From: Erinaceus europaeus | Lineage: Eukaryota; Chordata; Mammalia; Eulipotyphla; Erinaceidae | Reading direction: 5' to 3' | DNA: 64,000 nucleotides | NCBI RefSeq assembly: GCF_950295315.1 | Contig: NC_080166.1 | Coordinates: forward strand, 96,787,141 to 96,851,140 | In this document: piece by piece, positions 34,498 through 46,854 of the stretch | Numbering within the stretch: the stretch's first letter is position 1 | How the letters are laid out: each line of letters begins with the position of its first letter | The notes under the pieces: generated by a model | What the model saw: the letters and a program-made list of their open reading frames with translations, nothing else | What the model was told of the DNA's origin: nothing | The model's database searches: none | Position numbers and translations under genes: made by a program

Positions 34498-35376
34498 AGT
34501 AAAAACCCTGTGGTGAGGGGTAGACATGCAGCTTCCTGGGGCAGTGGGGGGTGGGAATGGGTAGGAGGGATGGGTCACAGTCTTTTGGTGGTGGGAATGG
34601 TGTTTATGTACACTCCTAGTAAAATGTAGTCATATAAATCACTAGTTAACTAATACGAGAGGGGGAAAATTAATTGTATGTCTTGAAGTTTTTTAAAACA
34701 CAGACTGAATCTTTTTAATATATAGGCTGTGTATTTGAGAGGCGGACTCTCTCAAAAGCCTAGACCAAGTAGATCAGAAGCAACCAATAGCACAGCTATA
34801 TACAAGATACTGGGTACTGTACAGCAAACCATAACAAAAGGACTTTTCAAAGTTAACCCAATTACCAAATAATGTGATGATAACATTAACTATCGATTGT
34901 CTTTTGGAACCCTAAGACAACAGGAACCTCACATCTCCACTATAGAGCCCCTACTTCCCCCAGTCCTAGAACCCTTGGGTAGGGCCCACTTTCCCGTATG
35001 CCTCTCCCAATCCATATCAAATAATATTGCATCTGCCAATCACAACCTAATCAACGCAATGATGGCCACCTCAACATGCTTCACTTCAGACTGTGTCCAG
35101 AGACTTCACGTGTGGAATGACAACCCTTCAGCTTCATTACTCGGGTATACTCTAATTCCATCTCAGGTGGTTCACTTTCTAACAAAGTCCCAAAACCTAG
35201 ATATACAACAGTTTCTGTGAGAGAGAGCATATGTTCACACATATCCATAAACTACTGCAAAATATATACCTGAAAGCAGAAGTACACTAGAGTTTGCAGT
35301 GAGTACCCCCCTAACACTTCCTCTCCACTATTCCAACCTTTGGGTCCATGATTGCTCAACAATTTGTTTGGCTTCG
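34498..35376 (+). mobile_element. Unclassified interspersed repeat Y
   Basis: A G-rich stretch with repeated ggtggtgggaatggtg-like words (34550-34605) leads into a C-rich, repeat-free body. It ends in tccatgattgctcaacaatttg...ttggctt (35347-35373), the same words that open the central part of family X at 38409-38437. That shared junction is the main evidence that this is dispersed repeat sequence. One 107-codon open frame (34897-35220) has no recognised domain. It could be an ERV or L1 untranslated region. Confidence 0.45.
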
Positions 35377-36022
35377 GGGTTTAGAGATTCTGGAATATAA
35401 AGAGTATGGAAAATGGAGAAAGGCCCAAAGTAGGAACAGACAAATCAGATTGGTACTAGGTAGTCTGAGTTCTGTTCTGTAGAGAGTCAGAATCTGGGAA
35501 AAACTGAGTTGATTTTTTATGAAGATAGTAAACCCTGCTAGTGACATTAAAAATGACTGACCTTAATCTAAGAATGCAGATGGGAAGGCCTTAGTATGAA
35601 CTATATTTTTTAGCAACTGGACTGGGGATAAAGATTCAGATGTGAAAACTGTGTCACTAGGTTAGCAATGTTTGATGCTTGATAACATCTCATTTTTCTG
35701 GTTTATAAATGTTGGGAAAGGGGTTGACTTACAGAAAGAGTCCATAAAGTATGTTTGAAGGAAAACAATGAATTGGGCTTAGAATAACCCGAGTTGTAGG
35801 CTATGGGTGGGTATCCAGGTAAAGATAAAGAAATCACCTAGAGAGGTGAGAGGCAGACTGAAGATTTGATCACTGTCAGTACAGAGTGATCAAACACCGG
35901 GAAATAATATGGAAATCAGCCATGAGTCAGGATTCTTGAGTAGATATTGTGCGCCAGGCTGTAAAAGGTTGAACTAAGGAAGAGAAAGAGAAAAAAACAA
36001 TGGTCAGAGAAGTAAAATCAAG
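35377..36022. other. Unassigned DNA
   Basis: No repeat or exon recognised. Confidence 0.45.
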
Positions 36023-36198
36023 AAAAAGACTGGCTGAACTCCCACTATCTGCACCACATAAAGAACTGAGGTCTGAAAGCCAATTCCATCAGGACCCTGA
36101 GAGAAAAGTGGGAAAAAGGAAGGGAATTTGGAAGAAGTTATAAGTGTGTGACTTAGAAAGGATGAAAAGGCAGAACCAAAAAAAAAAGGGCATGAATG

Positions 36199-36237
<39 letters not shown>

Positions 36238-36419
36238 ATATTTATATTTATAGAAATAAGTCACCCCATATCTGTGACCTTGGGAGAACTACTGTACTTT
36301 CCAGTGGAGGGAACAGGGATACAGAACCCTGGTAGTGAGCAAGGTGTGGAATTATACCCCTGCTATCTCATAATTTTGCAAATCAGTATTAAATCACTAA
36401 TTAAAAAAAAAAGACTGGC
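36023..36419 (+). mobile_element. Family X relative with TSDs and internal TA repeat
   Basis: Bracketed by two copies of aaaaagactggc (36023-36034, 36408-36419). The 3' end (gtggaattataccc, tgctatctcataattttgc, agtattaaatcactaatt, then A-tail) matches the end of the copy at 1311-1811. The 5' part differs and carries a TA microsatellite. Confidence 0.7.
36203..36236. repeat. (TA)n microsatellite
   Basis: About 16 TA units, probably grown from an A/T-rich spot inside the surrounding insertion. Confidence 0.95.
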
Positions 36420-37365
36420 CACAGTGTGTGTGTGTATGTATGTGATTGGGAGAAGTGGGGGGTCATAGAGCTAAATGCCATAGGAAGGGCAGATCAAAAT
36501 CTGCTTAGCAACAAAGATATAAGCAAAGAGAAAGATTAATTAGTACAGAGTGAAGAGAAACACTGTATTAAAAAGTGACTAAACTTCCTCAAGTGAAAGA
36601 TTAATCTGAACACCCTCAACTGTTTTAATATAGTAAGCAGAGAATCAAAACTCAGGCAGTAAAAGCAAAGCAAAGCAAAATTAAACAATAACAAACAAAA
36701 ATATCAAAAATTGCCCATGTTGATGATGTCATTAATGTAAAAGTCAATAAAATGATACCATCAATGACATTAACTACCAGCTAAAAAGTTAGAAACACTA
36801 AATACCTTTAGTTTTTCTGAGGTTGTTGATGCAAATTAACAGTTTGGTTAAGCTAGAAATGACTATGGAAGCACTGAATACAACTAGTCACAGAGACAAT
36901 CATAACTTTAAATGTTTCTGTTACTTAAAGAGAAAAAGGAAGGAATAACCGGTAAGCATAGATCTTAAGATCTTGGGTAGAATGGAAAATAAAGGGAAGA
37001 AAATAATAAAGATGAAAGGAGCAATAAATATGTTAGAAATAATTAAAATAAGAATTGTGTAGACAAAGAGTTGGCTCATTCAAGGGTCTAATAAAACAGA
37101 CACATCTTTGGCAAATTTGAGTTGCCTTAGTTAAGAGGAAAGATTTGTAACTAAAAAAAAATGGAATAAATAAATAAATAAATACAATTTAAAAAAATGG
37201 AAAAGGGAAACAGTTTAAGAGGTAAACATACCGAATTTTTTAAAATTAAAAATTATAAAGGAATAATTTAGGCTGGTAGTGAATAATTAAAGTTAATATA
37301 AACTTTCAATTTTCCATTTTATTAATGATTTAGTTATTTTACCTCTGAAGATAAAGAGGACTTGC
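36420..37365. other. Unassigned AT-rich DNA
   Basis: Short TG run at 36426-36440. Otherwise nothing recognised. Confidence 0.45.
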
Positions 37366-37367
37366 TA

Positions 37368-37602
37368 TTTTAAAAAAAATATTTTTTATACACATTTACT
37401 TACTTATTTTGGATAGAGACAGAAATCAAGAAGAAAGGGGGGAGAATAAGAGGGAGACAGAGAAACACCTGCAGCCCTGTTTCACTGCTTGTAAAGCTTC
37501 CCCACTCCCCCTTCACTGTAGGTGGGGACAGGAGGCTTGAACTTGGTTCCTTGAACATTGTAATGTCTATGTTCAACCAGGTATGCCACCAGCTAGTCCC
37601 AA
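37368..37602 (-). mobile_element. Group B SINE
   Basis: ttggatagagacagaaatca, gagaaacacctgcagccctg, aggaggcttgaacttggttc, attgtaatgtctatgttcaa, tatgccaccagctagtccc. It has a small C-rich insertion near 37500-37515. Confidence 0.87.
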
Positions 37603-37849
37603 TTATTGGCTACTTTTAGAGTTTAGGAAAATACGAATCAGAACAGTTATGTTAGGCACAGAATTTGAGCTGGGGTCATTGGGCATTATGCTTTTGTGTT
37701 TCTCTTATACCTAACAGAACACACCTTTCTATAAAAATTATGGTCTGTCTGCTCTACACTAGCACATGTCACAAACCAGGATCTTAGAGGTCAAAAGTAA
37801 CCCTTATCTTTGCCAGCATATCTCCTCCATCTGTGGTCTAGAAATTTTT

Positions 37850-38008
37850 TAAGATATTTTATTTTTAAATTTTTTAATGAGAGAGAGGAAAAAAGACCAG
37901 AATATTGCTCGGCTCTGGCTTTTTGTGAGGCTGGTTATTGAACCTGGGACATCAAAGCCTCAGGCATGAGGGTCTTTTACATAGTTCTTATCCTGTCTCC
38001 CCGGCTTT
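37850..38008 (-). mobile_element. Group D SINE
   Basis: aagaccagaatattgctcgg, ctctggctttttgtgaggct, attgaacctgggacatcaaa, gcctcaggcatgagggtctt, atcctgtctccccggc. Confidence 0.85.
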
Positions 38009-38289
38009 CATCTGCGGTCTCTAGCTTAGGGAAAGGTACCAGTTAGAGTCTTGTACAGAAATTCTATAATCCAGAAGTCACTATTTTCCTCAAGCACTGC
38101 TGTTAATTAGTTATACTTTATTTCCTTCCTGTATTTCCAGGTCATCCCAATAGTCTCAGATTGTCCTTGAATTCTTTAAGAAACCCACAGCCTCTCTTCC
38201 CTTATCTAGGTTTCTGGTACTTTTTCCAGCCATGAAATCATCTCCCCAGACAATAACTTGGGTCTACCTGCATATTAGATGCTAGGCTA

Positions 38290-38822
38290 AAAAAAACAAA
38301 AATGAGTATAGTCATGGGCCCTTTGGTATATACCAAAAACAGGTCTATTAACTATGAACAAAATGGAGACCTCCAAATCTTCATCAGCAGTACTCCAGCC
38401 TTTAGGTTCATGATTAGTCAACAATTTGTTTGGCTTCATATATTAACTCTTTTTTTCAGCCACCAGGTTCCAGATGCTACCGTGATGCCAACCGGACTTC
38501 CCTGGGCAGATGACCCCACTAATGTGTCCTGAAACCCCGCCCCACTAGGGAAAGAGAGAGACAGGCTGGGAGTATGGATCGACCTGCCAATGCCCATGTT
38601 CAACGGGGAAGCAATTACAGAAGCCAGACCTTCCACCTTCTGCACCCCATAATGACCCTGGGTCCATGCTCCCAGAGGGAAAAAGAATAGGAAAGCTATC
38701 AGGGGAGGGGATGGGATACAGAGTTCTTGTGGTGGGAATTGTGTGGAGTTGTGCCCCTCTTATCCTATGGTTCTTGTCAGTGTTTTCTTTTTATAAATAA
38801 AAATTATATATTAAAAAAAAAA
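38290..38822 (+). mobile_element. Family X copy, longest in window
   Basis: Words in order: tcatgggccctttggtatat, gtcaacaatttgtttggctt, tttcagccaccaggttccag, ccaaccggacttccctgggc, gggagtatggatcgacctgc, aagccagaccttccacct, gtggtgggaattgtgtggag, then ataaataaaaattatat and a 10-A tail. A polyadenylation-like AATAAA lies just before the tail. TSDs were not found. Small open frames on both strands are incidental. Confidence 0.8.
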
Positions 38823-39575
38823 GAAAGACACTCACAGCCTCTAGGACATCTCTTATGTCCTTTAGTACCACCTATTTTGTTTTTCTACAAGGAAACCAGT
38901 TCAACGCCTCCTATATGCTGCTATGTTTGCAAATGCCTGAGACCCTAATGCTGAGTGTTAATACTTTGTGGACAAATTTCATTTGTTTTTTTGTCCCCAT
39001 ATATGGAGACTGTTGAAAGCAGTTGGATACTGATTCTGTCACAAGTATATTAATGACCCCCAAACCTGCCATCATTAGCAAGTTTGATGGGCATGCTTCC
39101 TGTCACTTGTGCAGATCTCTGATAAAAGTGATGAACTAGAAGACATGGCCACAAAAAGCTCCCAGTGGAATGACATTAGAAGTCAACCTCTAAAGTGCTA
39201 TCAACACATTAATCAACCACAGAGAACAACTCCTCAGCCAGCCACAAATCCACTTCTCTTTTCCATCATCGGGCTCACATTTATCCATCTTGTTTACAAG
39301 GTTATCATGAGACTCTTGAAAAATGCTTACAATGATTTTATTACACAAATGTCTGCAACCTTTCTTTAAAGCCTAGCACAAAAGAAACTACAGGCTCTGG
39401 ATTAAGAAGTCTGTATGTTAGGCCCTCTCTTTTTGGCAATGAACTACATCAGACTACATGAGATATCTATTCCCTTAGAATGATTCTCAAAATGGAAAAA
39501 AGATTAGCATGAGACGGCAACCATCTTTATACTGGAATTGAACACCTTTAACATTTATAATCTCATATATGACAC
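38823..39575. other. Unassigned DNA
   Basis: No repeat family or exon recognised. Confidence 0.45.
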
Positions 39576-39577
39576 AT

Positions 39578-39710
39578 ACTCTTTTTATTTTAATTGTTTT
39601 ATTTATTACCATAAACTCTGGCTGGGGTTAGGGATTGAGCCTGGGACCTTCCATGCCTCAGGCATGAAAGTTTATTTGCATAACCATTATGCTACCTCTT
39701 TAGCCCCAAT
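39578..39710 (-). mobile_element. Group D SINE, shortened
   Basis: ataaactctggctggggtta, attgagcctgggaccttcca, gcctcaggcatgaaagttta, gcataaccattatgctacct. Confidence 0.85.
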
Positions 39711-40720
39711 TCATATTATTTCTATATGTGAAACTTTCAAATATGTGTTCTAAATGTCTAGTTTGGAAACAAGTCTCCACAAAGAGAAACGTGAACACTA
39801 TGCAGTGTTTATTTATGCCAAACACCCAAATCAGCACAATTCCCATTTCATAAGACAATGAGTCTATAGAATCAAGCCTGGGTCCTGCAGAGGGTCAACT
39901 ACTTCTTATTCTAGATACGGATCACGAAAGTGCTCTCAAGACAATCTGATATTTGTGAGATTATTTCCTGCAACTGCGTTTTTATTTTCTGACAGAGCAC
40001 TTATTGGTAATAAAATACTACCCTAGCAAATAGAGTCCATCTTAAGTAACCAGAGCATTCGCCATCTGAGAGTCTGAGCAATGAGGGAAAAGTATAACTA
40101 AAAAGTTATGGAAAGTTTAACAAAGATGATCCTCCCTAACACTACAAGTCAGTCAAGCATAGTTAAAATTGTAAAGAAAGAGTGCTATTTGGCTAATGGG
40201 GATTATTTACATCATATTAGAGACAAATTAATCTGGGTAGCCATTCTTCACCTATCTCCTCTGCAAGAGAGAATGGACAAAGAGAAGCTGTTTAGATCAA
40301 ACATAAACACGAGGGACTTGATACAATGCACGATAAATACAATATAAACTCTGTGGAGCTATGCTCTTCATACTATAAGGAAGTTTATGGGATCAAAGAG
40401 TTGACAAGAGGAGTTATGCAATTAAGACATGTGTATGGGGGCATGAGGAAGGGGAGAGGCATAGTCCTCACAAGGATGAAACAACCTCGTCTCAAGCTGT
40501 GCATTCTATGGGGGGGACTAAGCTTTTGAGTAAGTTATCTATATTCACTATGAGTTCAAACTGGATAGAAAAATAAATTTTATCATATATTGTATATCTT
40601 ACATGTAAATTATTATTATTAACAATTATTACACTTTAAACTGTCACCAGAGTTATATCTAGGACGCAGTGTCTACAGAGTAACTCACTCCACTGCTCCA
40701 GGCATTTTCTTCACCCCTCC
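39711..40720. other. Unassigned DNA
   Basis: No repeat or exon recognised. Short open frames at 40108-40529 carry no domain. Confidence 0.45.
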
Positions 40721-40721
40721 T

Positions 40722-40935
40722 TTTTTAATTTTATTTGTTTACTTATTTTATTTTTTAAAGAGAAACAGAAAGAGAAAGGGAGAAATAGAGAGGGTAAAAG
40801 AAATATAGACACTAACAGTACCACTTTACCACTTGTAAAGCTTCCTCTTGCAGTTGGTGACTAGGGGCTTGAACTCAGGTCCTTGTGCATGGCAGTATGT
40901 GTGCTCTACTGGGTGTGCCTTTATCTTGTCCCAAA
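40722..40935 (-). mobile_element. Group B SINE
   Basis: AG-rich body, accactttaccacttgtaaa, gcttcctcttgcag, aggggcttgaactcaggtcc, gcagtatgtgtgctctactg. Confidence 0.85.
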
Positions 40936-41935
40936 TATTACATCTACAATGTCATCTTATGCTCTTTATTTCTAAACTTAGAAATCTAATAAAAGAACAA
41001 CGGTCACTTTAATTTCCCAGCACTGATCATTGTTAATCATGATTTTCTCTTTTAAAAGACACAGTTTCCCATCCAAAATACAAAACCTCTTGAATCTATA
41101 CTGCAGAATGTGTCCCAATAGTCTAGATTATAACTGGGATTTTCATGTTTTGAATGTTGTGTTAAGTATTTTGTAGCTGTATTTATTTTCTGTTCATTTT
41201 AGATCTCTGTTCTTTGAAATTAGTACTAAATTCATCTCATCTATCTTGCAACCTGAACTGTCACTTGCTTTTTACTGAAAGCTTTGAAATATAATCAGGA
41301 GATTTTTTTTATCTCATAAAGGATTTGCATTGTTTAGCAAACGTGATACTGTCAGAGTACAACAAAGAAATTGTAATATTAAACTGTTTATCAATTTCAG
41401 TTCCACTTATCATTCTGATCATGTTATGAATGCCTCCCAGTAAAGGGGGAAAAAAAAAGCTGCCTTAACTCTGGCCTCATTACAGAACATTGCTTCTTGA
41501 CCTTGGCTTTCTTTCAGTCTTTACCCTTAATTGCTGCACAGTGCTTTCAGAAAACACTTGTCCATTAAATCAGACTCTGACATTTGAAATGTTTATAAAG
41601 TAAATAATTCAGTTTCAGCTACATGTTCAGCTTAGGTGGTGGTTAATCTATTGTGTTCTCTGGGCTGGCATCATTTTCCTGTAGACGGCTTGCTTAGGAC
41701 ATTGTATTCGAAATGTATTTCAGGAAAAATTACAACTATAATTGAAACAATACTCAAGCAGCCAGAGAATGATGCCCCACAACCATAGCATTTCTATTCA
41801 TTTGGAAAACACTTTTCAACTATTTAAATGGCTATTGAACACAAATGCTGAAAGACTTGCATTGTTTGTAATTTTAAGGGGACAGTGAACATTTCACATA
41901 GAGGGTATTAACAAAACTCACCTCCTGTTCGTTGT
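40936..41935. other. Unassigned DNA
   Basis: Repeat-free to the eye. Mixed composition around 41450-41700 without family signatures. Confidence 0.4.
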
Positions 41936-41937
41936 TG

Positions 41938-42105
41938 TTGTTTTGTATTTTATTTTTAAATAAGAGACAGAGAGATACCAAAATACAAAGACCAGAGCAC
42001 TGCTCAGTTCTGGCTGAAGGTGGTGCTGGGGCCTGTACCTGGGACTTCTGAGCCTCAGTGACAGGAGTCTTTTGCATAACCATTATGCAGTCTCTCCAGT
42101 CCTCT
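41938..42105 (-). mobile_element. Group D SINE
   Basis: aagaccagagcactgctcag, ttctggctgaaggtggtgct, gcctgtacctgggacttctg, ataaccattatgcagtctct. Confidence 0.88.
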
Positions 42106-42505
42106 GGGTGTTCATTCATATTCAGTGAGGTCTTTTTGCAACCCTGTTACTGCAAAACTCCTCCCCCTGTACCTTTATCTTCCCTTGTTTCTTTCACATC
42201 TTTTCCCTTTCTTTTGTTTTCTTTCCTTCCTTTTTGTTTTGCTTGTGTTCATGCTACTTCTCACCATTTTCTAAGATAGCTAGTGTTTGGCTTAGCATTA
42301 TAATTCACTCTGAAAACACACAATAGATAAATGTTCCTTATAGATGGGAATTTCTGGAGAGTTTCAATCCCTTTTATATTCCTAGAGTCTGGAAGGGTGC
42401 CTAGAACAAGGCAGAATCTAAATATTTATTTGAAGAAATAATAAAGAGAAAAACGCTATGATCAAGATTCTGAGAAGTTTTAGTACATACAAGAACAAGT
42501 GGGCC
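42106..42505. other. Unassigned DNA, pyrimidine-rich to 42250
   Basis: CT-rich stretch (42160-42240). Nothing else recognised. Confidence 0.4.
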
Positions 42506-42509
42506 TTCA

Positions 42510-42720
42510 AAATAGCCTGCTTGGGTAGTGTGCTGCTTTGATATCTGTACTGCCCAGGTTCAAGCCCAGCTCCACAACACTGAATAACACTTAGGTGCTG
42601 TGGTGTCTTTTTCTGCCTCTGTGCCTCTTTCTCTCTGTCTCACTCTAGACTGAGGTTATCCGAAAAAGTCAGTATAGACTGGATAAGTCACAGAGATAAC
42701 AAGAACAAAAAAAATATATC
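42510..42720 (+). mobile_element. Group E SINE
   Basis: gcctgcttgggtagtgtgct, gctttgatatctgtac, caggttcaagcccagctcca (good B box), gtgctgtggtgtctttttct, ccgaaaaagtcagtatagac, then an A-tail. Confidence 0.8.
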
Positions 42721-42983
42721 ATACCATTTATATATTTCAAATTTTTATTTCTTATGTTTGTAGGGGGAGAAGACCCATTACATAACTAACTTGTTTCTAG
42801 GCCATATCTTTCTCACACTAGATTATCAAAAAAGGATTCCCAGTAGTAGTTTCCTCTCATCCATCACATCTTTCAATGGCCAATACAGCCAGTTAGGATG
42901 TCAGATTATCAGTTTTTCTATTGCAAACTATTGCTAATTCCCTTATCCCTCTATCTGTTAATCTAGTTTTCCAAAGTATAGTT

Positions 42984-43303
42984 AGAAAGCTGCAATTGGG
43001 AGTTGGGCGGTAACGCAGCGGGTTAAGAGCAGGTGGCACAAAGTGAGAGGACCAGTATAGGGATCCTGGTTCGACCCCCCGGCTTCCCACCTGCAGGGGA
43101 GTCGCTTCACAAGCGGTGAAGCAGGTCTGCAGGTGTCTATCTTTCTCTCCCCCTCTCTGACTTCCCCTCTTCTTTTCATTTTCATTTCTCTCTGTCCTAT
43201 TCAACGAGGACAACAATAATGACTACAAAATAAAACAACAAGGGCAACAAAAGGAAATAAGTAAATACATTTTTAAAAATGGAAAAAAAGAAAAGCTACA
43301 ATT
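42984..43303 (+). mobile_element. Group A SINE with TSDs
   Basis: The element at 42998-43289 lies between agaaagctgcaatt (42984-42997) and aaaaagctacaatt-type sequence (ending 43303). A box cggtaacgcagcgggttaag and B-box-side ggttcgaccccc are readable. Confidence 0.93.
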
Positions 43304-44345
43304 ATCTTTTAGAGGTGATGCTCAGATAAAAGCAGGTTTTATGGCAATGAGAAACTTCCTAAAGCAGTAAATTTCAGGGTGGTATAGGCAAGGGGGGCAT
43401 TAGCATAGTCCAGTGACAAGGAAAAGCAGGGTCCCTGGAGTGTAAATGTGTTTGTCTCTCTTTCAAGACACTCATCCATAACCTAAAATTTGAATATGAC
43501 TCCTTATGCAGTTTGCCTCATCATTTCTTTCTCTCTTATCCCCAGACCATCCTACTCATTTATTTTTGAGACTGTTATGTGTGAAGAAAAGCACTGCTGA
43601 TAGTAATGCCAACCAAGAAAATTTCACTCAGGATGAAACAATGCTCATAACTTCTCTGGCTCTCTTTTAAAGTCATGTCTAAGTACATATAACATTAAAA
43701 AATCATTTAATTTTTCCAGAAGTTATGTCTTCACTAATTTTTCAAGTAGGAATATTTCCCCCCAAATGTTATTTACTCTTACATGCTGTTATTTACGAGT
43801 ATTCCTGAATCTCATGTAAACTATCTTTAATTAAATTTTATTTACTGACAAAAGTTCCTTTTTCTCATATTTACTTTAGCAAGTTTCTCAATTATTTTCT
43901 GAAAAGGAGTGCTGTACTGTTATTGTTACTTAGTATTATTTTAAAGAGTGGGCATTTTTCTCACATATGATAAGAGATTGAAAACAGAGTGACTGTGAGA
44001 AAAATCCTCATGTACTTTCATCATAGTTTTAAATGAGTAATAAGCCTTCATATTTTAAAATCTTGTAAAACCCATACAAATTCATGATTATCAGCCATTT
44101 TCATTTCCCGACTCAGAAGAAATTTATCTTGATTAGTATCATTCTTGACTAGTATCATCCTTCTATTTATTTTCAGGTAGTTGTTCAACTTATTGAGCCA
44201 AATCATAATGCAATTATCACATTAAAATATGACTGAAATACATGCTTAAAACAAACAATGAAAGAAGGAAGAACAAAGGAAGCAAGGACTGAAGGAAGCA
44301 ACAAGGAGAGAAGGAAGAGGTTAAAATTTTATTTTCAGGAAGGAG
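43304..44345. other. Unassigned AT-rich DNA
   Basis: No repeat or exon recognised. An AG-rich run leads into 44250-44320. Confidence 0.45.
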
Positions 44346-44349
44346 TGTA

Positions 44350-44720
44350 AGTCAGGTTTCAGGAGAAAGCCCATGATTCTTCTCCTAGGCATCTATCCAC
44401 AAAACATACAAACAGACATCCAAGGGAATGAAGAGATGTGTGTATGCATGGCCATTGTATTGCAACATACAATAGCCTCAATTTGAAAATAACCCATGTG
44501 TTCAGTGGCAAAGAATGGTAAGAAAGAAATGAAATATTACGAAACTACAAGGGAAGACAAAATCTTACTTTTTGCTATGAACTGAATGGAACTGGTAGAA
44601 ATTATCCTATGTGAAATAATCCAGAGGGAGAAAGATAAATACTAGATGATCTTTTGTCTCGGTGGGATTTAGGAAATAAAGCAAGGAGGAAAAAATTAAG
44701 TGAAACATGATTAAACCCTC
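44350..44720 (+). mobile_element. Old L1 ORF2 end and 3' UTR fragment
   Basis: attcttctcctaggcatcta, tccacaaaacatacaaacag, gccattgtattgcaacat, acccatgtgttcagtggcaa, tgaactgaatggaactggta and agataaatactagatgatct follow the canonical L1 ORF2-to-UTR order with heavy decay. Confidence 0.6.
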
Positions 44721-44875
44721 AGTTTCTATTAGCTTATCTGAAGACACTAATGTGGAAAAGAGACAGAGTTAAAAGGGTGTTGGCGATACTGGACCTAATA
44801 GTGGTGGAAGATAACACTTGAGTGGTGAGTGACATGTGCTTATTTCTATTTTGAAGAGATGTAAATTTGTATTAA

Positions 44876-45085
44876 TATTTATTTTATTTTTGATAAGAAA
44901 GAAAGAAATCAAGAGGCTGAAAAAAGGGAGGGAAAGAGAGTGGATGGGGGGGGAGAGAGATGAAGTAGTGCTTTACCACTCAAGAAACTTCCCCCCCTCT
45001 AAGATTCAAGCATGAACTTGAACCCAGGTCCTTGTGCATGGCAGCATGTCCAACACCTCCCCACTGTACAACTGCTCGGTAAAAT
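44876..45085 (-). mobile_element. Diverged group B SINE
   Basis: AG-rich body, tagtgctttaccactcaaga, aacttgaacccaggtccttg, gcatggcagcatgtccaaca. Confidence 0.8.
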
Positions 45086-45334
45086 AGCATCCCTTACCCA
45101 CAAATAAGGCTCAAGATAACATCTTGAAAAATGGATATGTGTCTAGGTAGCTCATTTTCTTATGTCATTGTTTTCTCACAGAACTATGCAATTTTCAATA
45201 GAAACTCGCACTATTGAATCTGTAGCATATACTAGAATACACAAAATTCTTCTCAATATTAACTCGTACTTTTAGGGAGGAGAACACAGGGATTCATGCA
45301 TGCCTAATACCATTGAGCTATCTTCCACCCCAAT

Positions 45335-45336
<2 letters not shown>

Positions 45337-45375
<39 letters not shown>

Positions 45376-45395
45376 GGAGAGAGAGAGAGAGAAAG
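45337..45395. repeat. (TA)n followed by (GA)n compound repeat
   Basis: About 12 TA units pass directly into GA units. The GA part is the start of a reverse SINE body. Confidence 0.93.
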
Positions 45396-45545
45396 CAGCA
45401 AAAAGAAGAGAGATACCAAAACACAGCTCTGTCATCAATGTAGTTCCCTTTGTGTTGTCCATGGTACTGTCAAGTGGTGTCATGAATTTAACCCATAGTT
45501 TCATCTGTGGTAAGGTCTATATTGGCTCAGCTATCTCCTGATCCT
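45360..45545 (-). mobile_element. Diverged tRNA-type SINE (other)
   Basis: GA-rich start, agagataccaaaacacagct, gtgttgtccatggtactgtc, atgaatttaacccatagttt, ggctcagctatctcctgatc. Confidence 0.5.
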
Positions 45546-45568
45546 CTAAATTAGAGCCTTAAGGTTGA

Positions 45569-45578
45569 GTGTGTGTGT

Positions 45579-45615
<37 letters not shown>
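45569..45615. repeat. (TG)n microsatellite
   Basis: TG repeat with one GGTG interruption, ending in tatgtatgta. Confidence 0.95.
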
Positions 45616-45622
<7 letters not shown>

Positions 45623-46470
45623 AATATCACGATTTCACAAACACGTGCACCTTCCATCCAAGAAATGAATTTTGAAGACAAATTTAAGCATCATGCCATA
45701 AACACTAATCAATAGCCTCTATCTCCCTTTGCAAATGAAACTTTTTTTTTCCTTTCCCCTCCACTGGCAAATGCGTCCAATTCATTTGTGGTGACAAATT
45801 ATAGCACAAGGCAATGTTTACTCTAAGCATCACGCATTCTAGTTTTAAAAACCTAATTCACATATTACATTCTCTTGTTGGTGCCTGATGTATGTTATCG
45901 CAATGGAGAAATCTGTAGTTATTATGTAAAAATTAAGATGGAAAATGCCACATTTTTCTCACCCCATCCATTACCTGTTATTCAGGCTGTATGCTAATCA
46001 ATATTCTATTCATCGCTGTCATTAGAGAACAGTGACATGCATTATCTTGAACTGAAAATTATATTGTAGAGGATTAAAAATAGATGTATGTATATGGCAG
46101 GGAGACATAATAGCAGTCCTATTACTCACAGTTCAAAGATGTCAGTGCTGCTCAATGCTGTCGCATATATTTGGGAGATTACAAATTGTTGCAAAAGTTT
46201 TCCCACAGATGTAAAGTTTTGATATATAGCTATTTTGAAACTTCTCACATTTCTCTCTCCTTTCCAGGGAATTTTCAGCCTCCTCAAAAGGGTCTGGTTA
46301 TATTCATTTACATGAAGCTGCCCTGGGAAGACCTCGTTAATATGGTATGTGGGTATGTGTCCTTTTCTGGCGTAGAGAAATGACCCTTTCAAATTCAAAT
46401 GTTGCTTTCAACTTGTGAATGCCAGAAACTCATAACTCCCCTTCCACTGAAATCTATTTCATAATACAGG
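45616..46470. other. Unassigned DNA, possible conserved noncoding block
   Basis: About 45775-46060 is free of recognisable repeats and contains an octamer-like atgctaat (near 45991). The guess of conservation is an impression from composition only. Confidence 0.35.
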
Positions 46471-46474
46471 TTCC

Positions 46475-46845
46475 CCCTTCCCTTTTTAAAATTCATTTTA
46501 AAGTATGGGAGTTACACAGATGGCCTAGTTTCTCTCTCTCATCATTTTATCAGGGGCTTAATGACTTTCAGTATAGATATAAACAAATAGGTGATATTTT
46601 CCATCTCCCCTATGCATCTGCAAAACACTTTCAACTCCAATTTAGATCTGCTTCCAAGATCATGCACCAGAACCCCAACATTCTTCAACTTCTCCCTTCC
46701 CCTTTCTTCCCAGAGTCCTTTGCTTCGGTGCAATATACCGCACCCAATCTGAGTTTCACTTGGTGTTTTCCTGTTGTGTCCTTGATTCTTAAGTTCTACC
46801 TATAAGTGAGATCATCTAGTATGTCTCCTTCACTTTTTGGATTAA
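46475..46845 (-). mobile_element. L1 3' UTR fragment, older subfamily
   Basis: ggtgcaatataccgcaccca, gagtttcacttggtgttttc and ctacctataagtgagatcat parallel 48115-48210 of the L1 at 48 kb (acaccaattccagttcagg..., tgagggtgagatcat). The ATA/TTT-rich part before it is probably the rest of that UTR. The 128-codon forward open frame here is noncoding. Confidence 0.55.
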
Positions 46846-46854
46846 GAAACACAG

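Noticed and set aside
34897..35220. 107-codon open frame in element Y
   Set aside because: No retroviral, LINE or cellular motif could be identified. Open length is modest for this composition.
46419..46805. 128-codon forward open frame
   Set aside because: It runs antisense through an L1 3' UTR fragment. No domain, and the codon content matches noncoding sequence.
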